Below are positions 25,091 to 34,048 of a stretch of DNA of 64,000 nucleotides, piece by piece. The notes under the pieces are model-generated. The model saw only the letters and a program-made list of their open reading frames with translations, was not told the DNA's origin and made no database searches. The DNA is from Flavobacterium sp. 1355 (GTDB lineage: Bacteria > Bacteroidota > Bacteroidia > Flavobacteriales > Flavobacteriaceae), in assembly GCF_017833415.1 (NCBI RefSeq), contig NZ_JAFICC010000005.1, forward strand, positions 124,001-188,000. The letters are read 5' to 3'. A program made the translations under genes and the position numbers. Each line of letters opens with the position of its first letter. The stretch's first letter is position 1.

Positions 25091-26767
25091 ATGAGAAAAA
25101 TCAAAAATCTATTTTTGTTGAGCAGCAGTTTATTTCTTAATAATATAGTAGATGCTCAAATCAATTCGGAGGTTGAATTATTTGCACCCCAAACTATTTC
25201 CAATAATAAAGTTTTCGGATTAACCATTTCGCCCGATGGCAATACAGCCTATTTCGTCAACTCTTTTGGAGGAAGAAAAAAACTCCACATTATGCAAAGC
25301 GAAAAAGTGAACGGAAATTGGCAAGCTCCAAAACCTGCTTTTTTTTCTGATCTAAAATTTAGAGAAATTGATCCGATTGTTTCTCCTGATGGAAACAGCA
25401 TTTTGTACAACAGCCGAAAAAGCCTGCAAAAAAATATGACTGATAATAAAGATCTGGATATTTGGATGGTAAAACGAAATAAAAGCAAATGGGGAAAACC
25501 CTTTCCGCTTAATGAAATAAACAGCGTTGAAAATGAAACGTATGCAACGATGGTAAATAACGGCAATATTTACTTTGGATTGCGCAGTGATAAAAAAGGT
25601 TATGGCGGAAACGATATTTATGTGTCGCGATTAGTTAACGGAAGATACCAAAAACCTGAAAACTTGGGCTATCCCATAAATACAAAAAGCGATGAAGGCA
25701 ATAGCTATATTGCAGGCGATGAAAGCTATATGATTTTTTCTTCGGATGGTAATACTTCGAGTTTTGGACAAGCCGACCTTTATATCAGTTTTAACCAAAA
25801 GGAACAATGGTCGATACCAATTAGTCTTGGCGCAGAAATTAATTCGGCACAAAACGATTTCTGTCCAACTGTTTTTAATGATGATACACTCATTTTTGCC
25901 CGCTCACAAAAAGTTGCCGATGATTTGGTCGAAAATATCTATTCCACAAAAATCAATATTTCATTTCTTAAAGCTCTAGCGGCATTACAGCCAACAACGA
26001 TTTTTGATAAAACATTTCCTGATGGGGATGCTTACGGAATTAGCTTTTCGCCTGATGGTAAATATGCATACACCACCAGAAGCACAGCCGATAGAAGCGT
26101 TTGCGAAATTTATCGCTTAGAAATTGCTTCCAATGGCCGTTTTATCAATTCTCAAAGAATGAATATCTGGCAAATAACACCTAATGTTTCCAATCCTGTA
26201 ATCAGTCACGATGGAACATTTGCACTGCTTCGAATTTCGGAAACTGGTAAAAACCCTGATTTGTTTATTTCTAAAAAAGATGAACAGGAAAATTGGCAGA
26301 AGCCTGTGCTTTTACCCGAAAATATTAATACCGAAATCGACCAATATTACCCGGAACTCACGAGCGAAAATCATCTTTATTATTCCAGCAAAGGCGATGT
26401 TTTTTATGCGGAATATAAAAATGGGCAATGGCAAAATCCTGTCGCTGTAAGCGAATTGAACACCAAAGATTTTTCCGAAAGCAATGTTGCTGTCAGCCGC
26501 AATGGAAAATACCTGGTTTTTCTTTCTAATCGAACAGGTGCTTATGGTACTTACGATTTATTTCTCTCCAAAAAAACGGAAAATGGCTGGTCAAATCCCG
26601 TTAATCTAGGGTCAAAAATAAATACAAATGCGATGGAATATCAACCACGATTTTCATTGGATAACAAAACGCTGTATTTTACCCGTTCTGTTTTTACAGA
26701 AGGAAAAAGACAGGGAAAAGACGAGGTCCTGAAAGTTGAAATTGGCGAAGTGCTGGATAGTTTTTAA
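25091..26767 (+). CDS. Secreted PD40/TolB-like beta-propeller protein
   Basis: 558 residues with a signal peptide (MRKIKNLFLLSSSLFLNNIVDAQ). There are repeated PD40-type blades with the S-P-D-G turn: TISPDGNTAYFVNSF, IVSPDGNSILYNSR, SFSPDGKYAYTTRS, then DNKTLYFTRSVF at the end. The blades divide into two propeller-like halves (about 30-280 and 295-550). Such proteins in Bacteroidota are periplasmic or surface proteins related to TolB and OmpA-linked WD40 proteins; the binding partner is unknown. A copy of the putative ECF promoter lies 22 bases before the start, which places it in the regulon of the adjacent sigma factor. Confidence 0.8.
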   Translation: MRKIKNLFLLSSSLFLNNIVDAQINSEVELFAPQTISNNKVFGLTISPDGNTAYFVNSFGGRKKLHIMQSEKVNGNWQAPKPAFFSDLKFREIDPIVSPDGNSILYNSRKSLQKNMTDNKDLDIWMVKRNKSKWGKPFPLNEINSVENETYATMVNNGNIYFGLRSDKKGYGGNDIYVSRLVNGRYQKPENLGYPINTKSDEGNSYIAGDESYMIFSSDGNTSSFGQADLYISFNQKEQWSIPISLGAEINSAQNDFCPTVFNDDTLIFARSQKVADDLVENIYSTKINISFLKALAALQPTTIFDKTFPDGDAYGISFSPDGKYAYTTRSTADRSVCEIYRLEIASNGRFINSQRMNIWQITPNVSNPVISHDGTFALLRISETGKNPDLFISKKDEQENWQKPVLLPENINTEIDQYYPELTSENHLYYSSKGDVFYAEYKNGQWQNPVAVSELNTKDFSESNVAVSRNGKYLVFLSNRTGAYGTYDLFLSKKTENGWSNPVNLGSKINTNAMEYQPRFSLDNKTLYFTRSVFTEGKRQGKDEVLKVEIGEVLDSF

Positions 26768-26893
26768 AACAAATCCACCATAAGGAAAAATGGCACGGCG
26801 ACCAATCTTACCGACGGTACAGAAAAAGCGATATCATTGGGTATAGCGATAGCAAAACAATAACAAAGTAACATATTTAAAAACTCGCTCTCT

Positions 26894-26918
26894 GTAAGAT
26901 TTTCTTTATTATTGCATC
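26894..26918 (+). promoter_or_regulatory. Putative ECF sigma promoter 3 (FN3-like lipoprotein gene)
   Basis: GTAAGATTT, 11 bases, GCATC; the same spacing as the two other copies. It lies 130 bases before the start codon, so a longer leader would be made. The bases after GCATC (AAAT) differ slightly from the other two. Confidence 0.55.
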
Positions 26919-27048
26919 AAATGTAGATGCAAAATGCCAATACAAAATAAAATTGTTTCAAATAAGATTTAAGAACAAAATCAATTTAAACAAGAACATT
27001 AAGCCGATATAATAAAAAAAATAATTAACAATTAATTCAATCAGCATT

Positions 27049-28155
27049 ATGAAACACTTTTTATTAATCATACTTTCATTGACGATCTTTTCCTGCTCAA
27101 AAAGTGATGACGATAATATGACTTCCAACAATCTACCGACAGCATTTATGCTTACTGCACCTTCAAATAACGCTACAAACATAACGGTAAATCCTGCATT
27201 AAGCTGGCAGGCTGCAACAGACCTAGATGGCGACGCTGTTACTTACAGCGTGTATTTGGACAAAAATGCCAATCCTGGCACTTTGTTGCAAAACGGATTA
27301 ACTGCCATTAGTTTTACACCAGCCACAGCATTAAAAAACAATACCGCCTATTATTGGAAAGTAGTAGCTACCGATGCAAAAGGGGCAAAAACAGAAAGTA
27401 GTGTGTTTAAATTTACTACCCTTGCATCAGTACCTACAACTGCAAGCCTACCTGTAAAAGTAATGTACAAAAACGCTAGTGGAACCATTTTTCAAACTAG
27501 TACCATAACTTACGACACGCAAAAACGTATTAACAAACTCGTTATTGTTAATCAAAATTCGAATCTCAATGCAATACAAAATTTTAGCTATGAAAACGGC
27601 AAAATAATACAGTTTATCGATTGGGAAGATGCTGTAAAACCGTTGGAAAAATATATTTATTATTATGATGGTAACGGTATGACCAAAGAAGAACTGTATT
27701 ATAATAATGTTCTCGCGTATAACTATGAATGGTTTTACCGTGCTGATGGCGGAAAAGAAAGAAGAATAAAAGACCCTGATGCTGCTAATAGCGTTGTTCA
27801 AACATACTTTTACAAGTTCAGTGCAACAGGTAATATAGAGCGTGTCGTGTGGGATACAGCCGGGGAAGATTTCGAATATACTTACAGTAACTATGATAAT
27901 AAATTGCGTTCTATTTCAAGTCCGGTACTCAGCACAGTGCCTTATATTTTATTAGGTTTCCAAGGTACTAATTTGTTTACGCCCAACAATCCGCAGGCTT
28001 ACACCCGTAAATCACTTACCACAGGCAATATGATTTCTTCACATACTATAGAACATACCTACAATAACAAAAATCAGGTCACCGAAATGAAAATTAAAGA
28101 TAGCAACAGCGGTGCTTTAAAAGAAATACGCACTATTGAATATCAGGAGTTTTAG
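27049..28155 (+). CDS. Lipoprotein with fibronectin-III-like domain
   Basis: 368 residues. Lipoprotein signal MKHFLLIILSLTIFSC, followed by the acidic SDDDN stretch typical of outer-membrane or surface sorting in flavobacteria. Residues about 30-125 form a fibronectin-III-like domain (FMLTAPSNNATNITVNPALSW, TAYYWKVVATDAKG). The rest has YD-like short beta units (YDTQKRINKLVIVNQN, YYDGNGMTKEELYYNN, YNNKNQVTEMKI) as in Rhs-related surface lipoproteins. There is no enzymatic motif, so a surface binding protein is likely. A third copy of the putative ECF promoter lies upstream, so it probably belongs to the same regulon as the PD40 protein. Confidence 0.8.
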   Translation: MKHFLLIILSLTIFSCSKSDDDNMTSNNLPTAFMLTAPSNNATNITVNPALSWQAATDLDGDAVTYSVYLDKNANPGTLLQNGLTAISFTPATALKNNTAYYWKVVATDAKGAKTESSVFKFTTLASVPTTASLPVKVMYKNASGTIFQTSTITYDTQKRINKLVIVNQNSNLNAIQNFSYENGKIIQFIDWEDAVKPLEKYIYYYDGNGMTKEELYYNNVLAYNYEWFYRADGGKERRIKDPDAANSVVQTYFYKFSATGNIERVVWDTAGEDFEYTYSNYDNKLRSISSPVLSTVPYILLGFQGTNLFTPNNPQAYTRKSLTTGNMISSHTIEHTYNNKNQVTEMKIKDSNSGALKEIRTIEYQEF

Positions 28156-28279
28156 ATAAGAAAAGTAGTAAACAAATCAGGGAAGTTGAAAGTAGCTTCA
28201 CTGATTTGTTGCTTTAATAACTGTTGGTAACGGTAACTTCTAATTTTAAAGCGGTAAATTTGAGTAATTAAATACATTA

Positions 28280-28472
28280 AATTCAAGAAGGTAAAGTAAA
28301 ATTTTTCAATGAAGAAAAAGGATTCGGATTCATAACTCCAAGCAATGGAGAAAACGAAGTTTTTGGTCATGTTTCAGGTCTATCAGAAAAAATACGTCAA
28401 GACGATGAATTACGATACGACGTTGAAGAAGGCCTTAGAGGTCCATACGCAGTAAACGTAGTTATAGCCTAA
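28280..28472 (+). pseudogene. Cold-shock protein pseudogene (CspA family)
   Basis: The sequence encodes a CspA-type protein in two frames: QEGKVKFFNEEKG and then FGFITPSNGENEVFGHVSGLSE, ending GPYAVNVVIA. Two lesions are visible. The start position has ATT right after a stop codon where ATG is expected, and an extra G (GGG instead of GG at 28319-28321) shifts the frame between the RNP1-like KGFGFI residues. Intact relatives are about 63 residues, the same overall length. It lies between a lipoprotein gene and an IS1-type element. Sequencing error could explain the extra G but not the lost start. Confidence 0.75.
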
Positions 28473-28563
28473 TAGGTAATGTATCAGATGTGTTGGTGGT
28501 TATTTATTGCATCACACATTTACAGATTATCAATGATTTATATTAATATCGCATAAAAATTTA

Positions 28564-28588
28564 AACAACCTTCGGGTTGTTTTTTTAT
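28564..28588 (+). terminator. Intrinsic terminator after the cold-shock relic
   Basis: AACAACC-TTCG-GGTTGTT followed by a run of T. The UUCG tetraloop makes this a very stable hairpin. It may have served the former csp gene. Confidence 0.85.
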
Positions 28589-28613
28589 TTTATATTGTCT
28601 TAAATCGAAAAAA

Positions 28614-29281
28614 ATGAGTTCAAACCAAACTAGGTGTTTCAGATGTGTTGGTGACATTCCAAACATGATAAAGTATGGAAAGACAAAGTCTGGTAATCAA
28701 AGGTATATTTGCAGAGTGTGCAGGAAAACCAGAGTTGACAATTATGCATATCACGCTTATAAATTAGATATGAATCAAAATATTATTCAATTAACCAAAG
28801 AAGGTTTAGGGATAAGAAGCACCGCAAGGATACTGAAAATATCAACGACAACATTATTGAAAAGAATTGTATCAATTGCTAGAGGTATTTCCAAACCAAA
28901 TATCAGCAGAGGTAAAACTTATGAAGTTGATGAGCTTTGCACTTACATCAGACACAAGAAAGGCTAGTTTATGCTCTGGAAAAGAATTCTAAAACAGTTG
29001 TGAGTTTTAATGTTGGTAAACGAACCAATAAAACATTAAGCCATGTTCTAGAAACTTTAAAACTATCTGAAGCAAAAAAGATATTTACAGATCGATTAAA
29101 AAATTGCAGATATCTGATTGATGAAAAACTGCATTCTGTACAGCGTTTTGGTACAAATCATATTGAAAGGAAAAATTTGACACTCAGAACTCATCTTAAA
29201 AGACTAAATCGAAGAACAATATGTTATAGTAAAAGTTTGGTAGTTTTGATTGCCATTTTAAAGATTTACTTTTGGTTTTGA
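28614..29281 (+). pseudogene. IS1-family transposase split over two frames
   Basis: The first frame (28614-28967) has a zinc-ribbon-like CFRCVGDIPNMIKYGKTKSG...CRVCRK, a helix-turn-helix (GIRSTARILKISTTTLLKRI) and the first catalytic residues (YEVDELCTYIRHKK). The second (28937-29281) continues with LVYALEKNSKTVVSFNVGKRT, a DDE segment (KKIFTDRLKN) and the IS1 tail GTNHIERKNLTLRTHLKRLNR. The join is a shift to the -1 frame near AAGAAAGG. Many IS1-group elements use programmed -1 shifting, but the usual A-rich slippery heptamer is not seen here, so a disabling indel is equally possible. Terminal inverted repeats could not be identified with confidence. Confidence 0.75.
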
Positions 29282-29396
29282 GGTTAGTTAGTCGATTGTT
29301 TATAGATTGAACTTAACGGGAATCGAACCAATTTGCCTTGAAAACACTGGTGGTTTTTACTTCTAAAAAATGAAACAAGATTTATCGAACCTTAAA

Positions 29397-29428
29397 AAAA
29401 GCCGAGAAATCTAGATTTCTCGGCTTTT
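29397..29428. terminator. Strong bidirectional terminator
   Basis: Perfect 14-base arms AAAAGCCGAGAAAT and ATTTCTCGGCTTTT around CTAG, with A- and T-runs on both sides, so it can work in either direction. It lies just beside a tRNA-end remnant (29441). Confidence 0.85.
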
Positions 29429-29440
29429 AATTTTTATTAG

Positions 29441-29676
29441 TAGCGGGAACGGGACTCGAATCCTCCTGATAAAAAAACTAAAAAGACAACGTATCTAAAA
29501 GTTTCGAACCTAAATCTGTTATGCCTTTAATTTATTGAACTTCCTTATTCGTTATTAGTCATGCGCCACGATTCTGCCATAGAACTTAGACTTGTGAAAT
29601 ACCTTTAAAGCAGCCTTAGCTTTTTGTGGCAAAAAGAGATCCACTCCAAGCAGGGTGTGCCACGATTCTGCCACAA
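29441..29676 (-). other. tRNA 3'-end remnant and integrase-end-like junctions (two copies)
   Basis: On the minus strand GGATTCGAGTCCCGTTCCCGCTA resembles the T-arm and acceptor end of a tRNA with no 5' half (29441-29463). Upstream lie TTCGAACCTAAAT (29503-29515) and GCGCCACGATTCTGCCA (29563-29579) in the same order and at nearly the same spacing as at 13854-13932, with unrelated bases between. A second exact 21-base copy TGTGCCACGATTCTGCCACAA lies at 29656-29676. This is a probable graveyard of tRNA-targeted integration. Confidence 0.4.
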
Positions 29677-29759
29677 TCAGCATACTAAAATGTCCTTTAT
29701 AAGAGACTTAATGTTTGGAGTTAATTGGTCCTCATCGCCAAGAACCAGTAAGCATCAAA

Positions 29760-29793
29760 AAAACCCTTATTCTTTTCTGTGAATAAGGGTTTT
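29760..29793. terminator. Intrinsic terminator downstream of the 146-aa lipoprotein gene
   Basis: AAAACCCTTATTC and its exact complement GAATAAGGGTTTT around an 8-base loop. On the minus strand it lies about 80 bases beyond the stop at 29873; the T-tract on the plus strand also allows use in the other direction. Confidence 0.75.
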
Positions 29794-29872
29794 AAATTAA
29801 TTAGTCTACGATGTTTTGATGAAAAAATGCCGAAAAAGTTTTTTAAAACTATCTCTGGGCATATCAGTGTAA

Positions 29873-30313
29873 TTATTCTTCCCTGTATTCAAGAAGGAAA
29901 TCATTTTTCTGTAGTTCTTTTACAGATATGTCAAATCGTTTAACCGCTAAATTTTCATCAACGACTTCTTTCCAGCTTATTTGGGAAATTGCTGCAGAAT
30001 CCAGTAAATAGATGTAAAACTTTTGTTCCAGGGGATATAAGCTTTCAATGCACATCGGCTTGCCACCGCCTGTGAACCTAATTGTGCCCGCTTCTATAGT
30101 CCCATTACCCGCATGGGCAGGAGTTGGTTTAAAATAAGGATCAGTTCTGATGTCCCTGTCAGGAATGACTGAATCCTGCGCAGGATATAGGTACAACACT
30201 TTAGCGGTGTTATTTTTAAATTTAATTTTGTAATGACAATTATCAGTATCCTTTGGTTCATTGCAGGAAACAAATAAAACCACTACAGTAAAAAAAGAAA
30301 ATATGCTTTTCAT
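29873..30313 (-). CDS. Small lipoprotein, unknown function
   Basis: 146 residues. Lipoprotein signal MKSIFSFFTVVVLFVSC with the modified Cys at residue 17. The mature part is beta-rich (CHYKIKFKNNTAKVLYLYPAQ, GTIRFTGGGKPMCIESL, LEQKFYIYLLDSA) with two further Cys. The pattern of a short beta sandwich with a final SVKELQKNDFLLEYR is shared by many Bacteroidota lipoproteins of unknown role. It is a single gene followed by a good terminator; no link to neighbours is evident. Confidence 0.65.
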   Translation of the reverse strand: MKSIFSFFTVVVLFVSCNEPKDTDNCHYKIKFKNNTAKVLYLYPAQDSVIPDRDIRTDPYFKPTPAHAGNGTIEAGTIRFTGGGKPMCIESLYPLEQKFYIYLLDSAAISQISWKEVVDENLAVKRFDISVKELQKNDFLLEYREE

Positions 30314-30963
30314 TATTTAAATTTTAATATAAGACCAGATACATCGGAATCTGGACTTGGAGTGGAAATATGGAATCCAGGTCTTTTTGATTATCGGCAT
30401 CAAACAACGATTTTTTCGGATCGTATTCCTGGTATTGGATTATAATTTTCCCCAAAAGCCCAATTTTCAATTTTGAAGTTACTGTCATTGACTACTAATA
30501 TTTAAAGTAAATTTATTCTTTTTTACCCTATGTAGTTTTTTTGTATTGAATTTTTTAGTTTTATCTCAATGCCTATCTCAATACAGTACCACCCACTTTT
30601 CCAGGCGCGACCCATACGACTTCCTTAATAAGACTGATATGCAACAACGTACAACTTGTTGCTGTTGGACAGCTCAAAATAAAATTAATAAGGCATTAAA
30701 TTCAACTATAAATTCTAGGTATATTAATTTTTTAGGAACTCTTCCCGCTATTCGTTCCAATCTTTTTTGCCGGACCTCTGCACAAAAGAATTTTACTGCT
30801 ATTGGGGCTTGATGAAACTTTATTATTAAAATTTAATGTCTGAAAGTGAGGTAATTTAAAAAATTAATGAAAGCATTTAACTTCAGATTTATTACAAAAA
30901 AGCCCAGGAAACTTATGTATATATTCTGGCTTTTTCTGATTGTACTTTTAAATAAGAGAAAAT
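30314..30963. other. Spacer with a truncated dispersed repeat
   Basis: No gene seen. It contains repeat copy C (30729-30810). A terminator-like hairpin with AAAAAGCCCAGGAA and TTCTGGCTTTTT arms lies at about 30897-30938, just downstream of the minus-strand gene ending at 30964. Confidence 0.5.
30729..30810 (+). repeat. Dispersed flavobacterial repeat, copy C (short)
   Basis: TTTTTAGGAACTCTTCCCGC, then TTCGTTCCAATCTTTTTTGCCGG, then CACAAAAGAATTTTACTGC, then ATTGGGGCTTG. It lacks the GAGCGAAGCGAACTGGCGAAGC part of the full copies. Same orientation as the others. Confidence 0.75.
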
Positions 30964-31743
30964 TTATTTTTTGCGATATATAGTTTCAAAGCCCAGATCC
31001 ATTTCGCATTTACTATTAAGTACCGCGCCCAGGTATTTAGGGTATTCTCTTCCGTTTTCATCATTATTATACATGAAAAAGTCACCATAATTTGCCTCTT
31101 TTAATGCCGAAAATTTCTTTATTTTATATTCTTTACTCTCAAATGACCCGGCATCTGCCTCTAGCTTATCCCATTCATCCTGAGAAAAACTAAGCGGAAT
31201 ATTTTTTTTTGTTTTAGCGATATACATGGTATCACCATTGATACGCATTAATTTTACCAATACTCCTCCGGACGTACTATTTTCCACCCATGTTGATTTA
31301 TAAATATCGCCCGGTTTTGGATGCATTAGCAATTCTTTGTATTCTTTTGCTTTTTCACCGGTCCTTTTTTTATTTATTGAAGTAATTCCCCATAATATTA
31401 AAATCAGGAATGGCATAACAAACCAAATTGACCACGGATATACCAATTGCCAAAGGGTTCTTTTATGGTTGTGTCTGATGTCAGTAATCGCCTGAGCTAC
31501 CCTTGGCGAGTATTTTTTTTTGGCAAATATAGAGCTATCGGGACTTTTAAGAATATTTCCGCAGTTAGTGCAGGAAACACCGGTTCGCCTGCCCATTCCA
31601 AACAGAGGTATTCCCATAGCGATATATCTCATGTACAGCGTTAAATCTATTGTGTCCTTATTACCGCAGACAGGACAGGCTTCGCCAATGATTGGTTTTG
31701 TTTGTAAAGGCTTCGTTATAATTTGATAAATAAAAATTAGCAT
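30964..31743 (-). CDS. Zinc-ribbon membrane protein, unknown function
   Basis: 259 residues. The N-terminal part has two CxxC pairs (EACPVCGNKD and VSCTNCGNIL) spaced like a zinc ribbon. One strong transmembrane helix follows (WSIWFVMPFLILILWGI, about 125-142). A soluble domain of about 115 residues comes next (PKPGDIYKSTWVENSTSGGVLVKLMRI, FFMYNNDENGREYPKYLGAVL). The order zinc ribbon, helix and C-terminal beta domain is seen in uncharacterised Bacteroidota proteins. It lies about 95 bases downstream of the PH-like membrane protein gene on the same strand, possibly one unit. No function can be assigned. Confidence 0.65.
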   Translation of the reverse strand: MLIFIYQIITKPLQTKPIIGEACPVCGNKDTIDLTLYMRYIAMGIPLFGMGRRTGVSCTNCGNILKSPDSSIFAKKKYSPRVAQAITDIRHNHKRTLWQLVYPWSIWFVMPFLILILWGITSINKKRTGEKAKEYKELLMHPKPGDIYKSTWVENSTSGGVLVKLMRINGDTMYIAKTKKNIPLSFSQDEWDKLEADAGSFESKEYKIKKFSALKEANYGDFFMYNNDENGREYPKYLGAVLNSKCEMDLGFETIYRKK

Positions 31744-31837
31744 ATACGATCTGAATTTAATTATGGAAATTAGGTCATCTATAGGAAAAATTAATTTTTT
31801 AAGTCCTATAAACCAATTGATGTTTTGGAGTGAAATA

Positions 31838-32674
31838 TTAGTCTTTGAATTTATTCTTATTGATCAATTCATTCAACAGGGCTGTAAAAGTATCGGTGCT
31901 AAAAACAGAATTGTATGATTTTTTAAACACTGTTTCGTCATTATTATTGACAAGCTGAATTTGATTGGTCAAATCGGTAATGGAAAAATGGTGAATTTCT
32001 TTAAAATAGATAACCTGCGAATCCAAAACTAATTTATCCTGAAATAGCAATATCGTTTTCGTTTTTATATTTAAATACGAATTGGTATTTATAGCCATAA
32101 ATTGTTTCATGGCTAAATCTTTAAAATCAACATAAGTAAAAGTCGCGCTTTCACCTTCCTCGAGTTTTCTCAAAAGTAGGGGCACATTAACAGAACGGTG
32201 TGCTGATCGTATAAAGGCAATTACTTTATAGATATCTGAATATCTTGCAGAAATGGGATGCCACGGGGCTGTACTGTTTTTTCGTACCGCAATATTATTA
32301 ATGTCAAATATCCGTTTGCCGGAAGTAAACAAATAAACATCTTCTATATCCTTAAAATATAAAGTTTCCTTACTGCCTTTATTAGCTATAACGATAGCAT
32401 TTTGGTATAAATAAAATACAGATCCTTTTGATAGATAAAGTGCTGTTGTAAATATAATCAGGCCGAGTGCCATAATAAAAACGATGCAGTAATATAAAAT
32501 ACTAACATTCCCTGAAAAGTTCATAGTGCCTTCGTTAACAGGTTTAATTGCTTTAAAATAAATAAAAAGGCTAATTGCTGTAAATAAAACAAGTATTACA
32601 TATGAAAAATAAAGAAATGCTTTTGATACTGCGCTTTTTCGTATAAACGTACCTAACTCCGGATTTGATTTCAT
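31838..32674 (-). CDS. Two-helix membrane protein with PH-like region
   Basis: 278 residues. There are two transmembrane helices near the N-terminus (FLYFSYVILVLFTAISLFIYF and ILYYCIVFIMALGLIIFTTAL). Beta-rich cytoplasmic segments follow (SVFYLYQNAIVIANKGSKETLYF and LNIKTKTILLFQDKLVLDSQVIYFKEI), each like half of a PH-type domain. The plan recalls the proteins at 21448 and 21893 but is longer and contains two beta modules. No catalytic motif. It is the first gene of a probable two-gene unit with the zinc-ribbon protein. Confidence 0.6.
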   Translation of the reverse strand: MKSNPELGTFIRKSAVSKAFLYFSYVILVLFTAISLFIYFKAIKPVNEGTMNFSGNVSILYYCIVFIMALGLIIFTTALYLSKGSVFYLYQNAIVIANKGSKETLYFKDIEDVYLFTSGKRIFDINNIAVRKNSTAPWHPISARYSDIYKVIAFIRSAHRSVNVPLLLRKLEEGESATFTYVDFKDLAMKQFMAINTNSYLNIKTKTILLFQDKLVLDSQVIYFKEIHHFSITDLTNQIQLVNNNDETVFKKSYNSVFSTDTFTALLNELINKNKFKD

Positions 32675-33267
32675 AATCTAAAATTTTGACATTGATAAAC
32701 CACTATTTAAAAATCTTTGAAAGTGTTCTTTGCTAATTGTTTTTTAGTTTATCAAAAGTAGTTATGGCAGTGGGAAAAAAAGTATATTTTACATATAAAT
32801 AATGTCTACTGCCGGATATAGGGATATCTATTTAGTATCTACAAAAGCCGGAATACGATAGTAGTTTGTGTACATTAAGACCTCATACCCGCATCGGTCG
32901 CGCGCTTAAAAAGCGAGATACTGGTGTATGGAGGTACGTGATTTGAAATGATATATTACGTTCTTTAGGAGCTCTTCGCGCTATAAGTTAGGAATTTATT
33001 GGGAGGATAATAATTGCTCTAATTATGAAATCAGCATAATTTATCGAATACGTAAATTATCTTTTACTTCTCTTGAAAGTGCCTTTATAAGTCTGGGGGC
33101 CTTTTAATTACCGTTTAATTCCATCACAAAGGTCGGGCGGCGGATGCGGTTCGCTGCAAAAAATTCCCCCATAAATGCAGGGCCGGGCCTGCTTTATTGC
33201 GTTGCTTTTTGCGCTTGCTTTCCTTTGCCCGTAGCGGGTGCTATAATTAATCTTAAATAATAGCATC
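32675..33267. other. Spacer before the RadC-like gene, with repeat fragment D
   Basis: No gene seen. TTTAGGAGCTCTTCGCGCTATA at 32964-32985 is the first 22 bases of the dispersed repeat, copy D, same orientation. Composition shifts to GC-rich after about 33,100, marking the entry into the DNA-repair block. The last 150 bases (GGGCCTGCTTTATTGCGTTG and around) resemble leader DNA that I recall from mobile elements of this phylum; this is from memory only. Confidence 0.45.
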
Positions 33268-33735
33268 ATGAAAACTACAGCAAAAAGCAAATGGGAAATC
33301 GTTTCAGAAATCGAGCTGGTATACAAACCGGGAATTAAGAATACCCACAGGCCAAAGGTCACTTCTTCCAGATCAGCCTATCAACTGGCAGTCCGCTGCT
33401 GGGATCCGGATAAGATCGAATTTATAGAGCAGTTTAAGATACTGCTGCTCAACCAGTCCAACACCGTACTGGGCCTGTATGAGGTATCTTCAGGAGGCCT
33501 CACCGGAACGGTAGTGGACATCCGGCTGGTATTTTCAGCTGCCCTGAAAGCGGGTGCGACAGGTATTATCATGATCCACAACCATCCTTCAGGCAGAACG
33601 GCACCCTCCCGGCCCGATACCTGCATTACCAGAAAGGTTGGCGAGGCCGGCAGGCTTCTGGATATCCTGCTTCTGGATCATCTGATCATAACCCCGGAAT
33701 CCTTTTATTCCTTTGCAGATGACGGCGCCTTATAG
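33268..33735 (+). CDS. RadC-like JAB-domain protein
   Basis: 155 residues comprising the JAB/MPN domain of RadC-family proteins. The metal-binding motif is complete: IMIHNHPSGRTAPSRPD (H-x-H...S/R-x-x-D), with the upstream YEVSSGGLTGTVVDIRLVFSAALKAG and downstream LDILLLDHLII. The helix-hairpin-helix part of chromosomal RadC is missing, as is usual for the short RadC-like genes found on Bacteroidota mobile elements. The biochemical role is unresolved, and the classical DNA-repair label is doubtful. It is the first gene of the plus-strand repair cluster, followed by a 313-base spacer and xseA. Confidence 0.85.
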   Translation: MKTTAKSKWEIVSEIELVYKPGIKNTHRPKVTSSRSAYQLAVRCWDPDKIEFIEQFKILLLNQSNTVLGLYEVSSGGLTGTVVDIRLVFSAALKAGATGIIMIHNHPSGRTAPSRPDTCITRKVGEAGRLLDILLLDHLIITPESFYSFADDGAL

Positions 33736-34048
33736 CGCCGTTTGTTTTTGTTAAAGCCAAAATTTGCTGTAGGCTTCATTATAAAATAAATACTCATTTC
33801 AACCGTTTGACCCCCATTATTTCGATTATATTTTAGAAAGGCCCAATTTAAACTTACGCCGCTTTTTTCATATTCATCTGATGTGATCTCCCGGATAAAC
33901 TATTCCCAGAGTCAGGGCACTATGCGGTATCAAATCGTTCATCAGCTGCCCTTTTAACCGTTTGGAATGAAAATCAGACTATACTTTTCAGCCTTTTGAG
34001 ATTTTCGTCTAATAGTAGTACCTTAGCAGGCAGTAAGAAACCCGGCCG

